Shown here piece after piece: positions 20,042 through 20,112 of a stretch of DNA of 20,112 nucleotides; within the stretch, counting starts at the first letter, position 1, and each line of letters starts with the position of its first letter. Source of the DNA: Bigelowiella natans CCMP2755 (lineage: Eukaryota > Cercozoa > Chlorarachniophyceae); contig ADNK01001751.1 in assembly GCA_000320545.1 (NCBI GenBank), positions 1-20,112 of the forward strand. Direction: 5' to 3'. The translations under genes and the position numbers were made by a program. Below the pieces are notes generated by a model, which was not told the DNA's origin, did not search any database, and saw nothing but the letters and a program-made list of their open reading frames with translations.

Positions 20042-20112
20042 GTCGTCCAAAGCACTGCATTTTGATGTTGAAGCATACCCCCCACCCCCGCAGCTCCCAA
20101 CTCAGGTATTCA
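17048..20112 (+). CDS. Membrane-anchored alpha/beta hydrolase, HSL-type (partial, 3' end outside window)
   Basis: An esterase/deacetylase-like enzyme of the hormone-sensitive-lipase group (alpha/beta hydrolase fold-3, as in arylacetamide deacetylase and yeast Say1). Exons: 17048-17209, 17283-17435, 17730-17794, 17942-18057, 18417-18488, 18580-18636, 18861-18903, 19036-19120, 19227-19265, 19416-19464, 19702-19804 and 20094 onward. All phases match. The N-terminus MPVVTLIAVVLVLALSWFIGKFF is a signal anchor, as in type II relatives. The core reads PVLLYFFGGAFVGGSAKGN (oxyanion region), IGCDVLAVE, then FADAMKAYEWVLEQ. The nucleophile elbow is GISSGGGIA with Ser258, and LPAG-type KKMPMPAGLILLSPW follows. 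The Asp and His of the triad lie beyond the window. The His of the usual HGG motif is Phe here. The last exon may be a 12-base exon (20094-20105, donor GTATTC) or run past the edge. Substrate unknown; lipid or sterol esters are a guess from the family. Confidence 0.9.
17229..17269. repeat. (GT)20 microsatellite filling hydrolase intron 1
   Basis: The GT run takes up more than half of the 73-bp intron 17210-17282, between a GTAAGT donor and the acceptor attggag. Confidence 0.9.
18159..18370. repeat. (CT)n and (CTT)n tracts in hydrolase intron 4
   Basis: (CT)n at about 18159-18196 and (CTT)n at about 18327-18370 lie in the intron 18058-18416. The second forms an extended pyrimidine tract upstream of the acceptor. 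Confidence 0.95.
18713..18846. repeat. (CT)n and (AT)n tracts in hydrolase intron 6
   Basis: (CT)n at 18713-18743 and (AT)n at about 18815-18846 lie in the intron 18637-18860. Confidence 0.95.
18937..18981. repeat. (GA)n tract in hydrolase intron 7
   Basis: A GA run with one GGGA interruption, in the intron 18904-19035. Confidence 0.95.
19345..19376. repeat. (AT)n tract in hydrolase intron 9
   Basis: A perfect AT run within the intron 19266-19415. Confidence 0.95.
19638..19669. repeat. (CAT)n trinucleotide run in hydrolase intron 10
   Basis: Ten or more ATC/CAT units, preceded by imperfect ones from about 19564, just upstream of the acceptor at 19701. Confidence 0.9.
20007..20039. repeat. 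(CA)n microsatellite in hydrolase intron 11
   Basis: A perfect CA run about 55 bp before the acceptor cccccgcag at 20093. Confidence 0.95.

Noticed and set aside
1-20112. CRISPR arrays, bacterial operons, tRNA or rRNA genes
   Set aside because: No spaced repeat arrays were seen. All repeats are simple tandem microsatellites apart from the one direct pair. I found no tRNA-like B box in a foldable context and no rRNA segments.

Overview
This is nuclear DNA of a microbial eukaryote, most likely a protist or unicellular alga. The genes are split by many short introns (about 40 to 300 bp), the products are eukaryotic (20S proteasome beta subunit, ELO fatty-acid elongase, Cdc25/Acr2-like phosphatase, secreted PI-PLC X-domain protein, membrane-anchored HSL-type hydrolase), and the non-coding DNA is full of (CT)n, (AT)n, (GT)n and trinucleotide microsatellites. 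I cannot name the species. A chromerid/alveolate or stramenopile alga would fit, but that is inference. Splice donors are loose after GT (GTA, GTG, GTC and GTT all occur), so I built gene models by matching intron phase and protein-family motifs.

Layout, left to right: (1) 352-2726 (+), the 3' eight exons of an ELO elongase whose 5' end lies outside the window. A (GTA)11 microsatellite appears to be translated into a poly-valine membrane helix. (2) 2727-4060, a stretch with only one weak ORF. (3) 4061-5561 (+), a complete six-exon proteasome subunit beta type-1 (beta6) gene. (4) 6222-6860 (-), an intronless Cdc25/Acr2-type rhodanese phosphatase, tail-to-tail with the proteasome gene. (5) 8066-8746 (+), an intronless DUF1826 gene lying between two diverged direct repeats of about 190-200 bp (7663-7850 and 9239-9437). 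(6) 9557-11341 (-), a three-exon gene for an unrecognised protein of about 530 residues with a coiled-coil C-terminus. (7) 11576-12438 (+), a four-exon gene for a small cysteine-rich protein that starts with MGNSCSCDCC, a likely N-myristoylation/palmitoylation signal; I do not recognise its family. (8) 12439-14310, no firm gene; rich in CATG/GCATGC words. (9) 14311-16691 (-), a five-exon secreted PI-PLC X-domain protein. (10) 17048 to the right edge (+), at least twelve exons of a membrane-anchored alpha/beta hydrolase of the HSL family, cut off by the window end.

The neighbours do not form an operon. Three of the eight genes concern lipids (ELO, PI-PLC, HSL hydrolase). The last two are transcribed divergently from a 356-bp spacer and both carry an N-terminal secretory signal or anchor. 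The most unusual items are the microsatellite-encoded helix in the elongase, the unrecognised dual-acylation candidate at 11576-12438, the intronless DUF1826 gene between direct repeats, and the loss of the usual oxyanion-hole histidine in the hydrolase.
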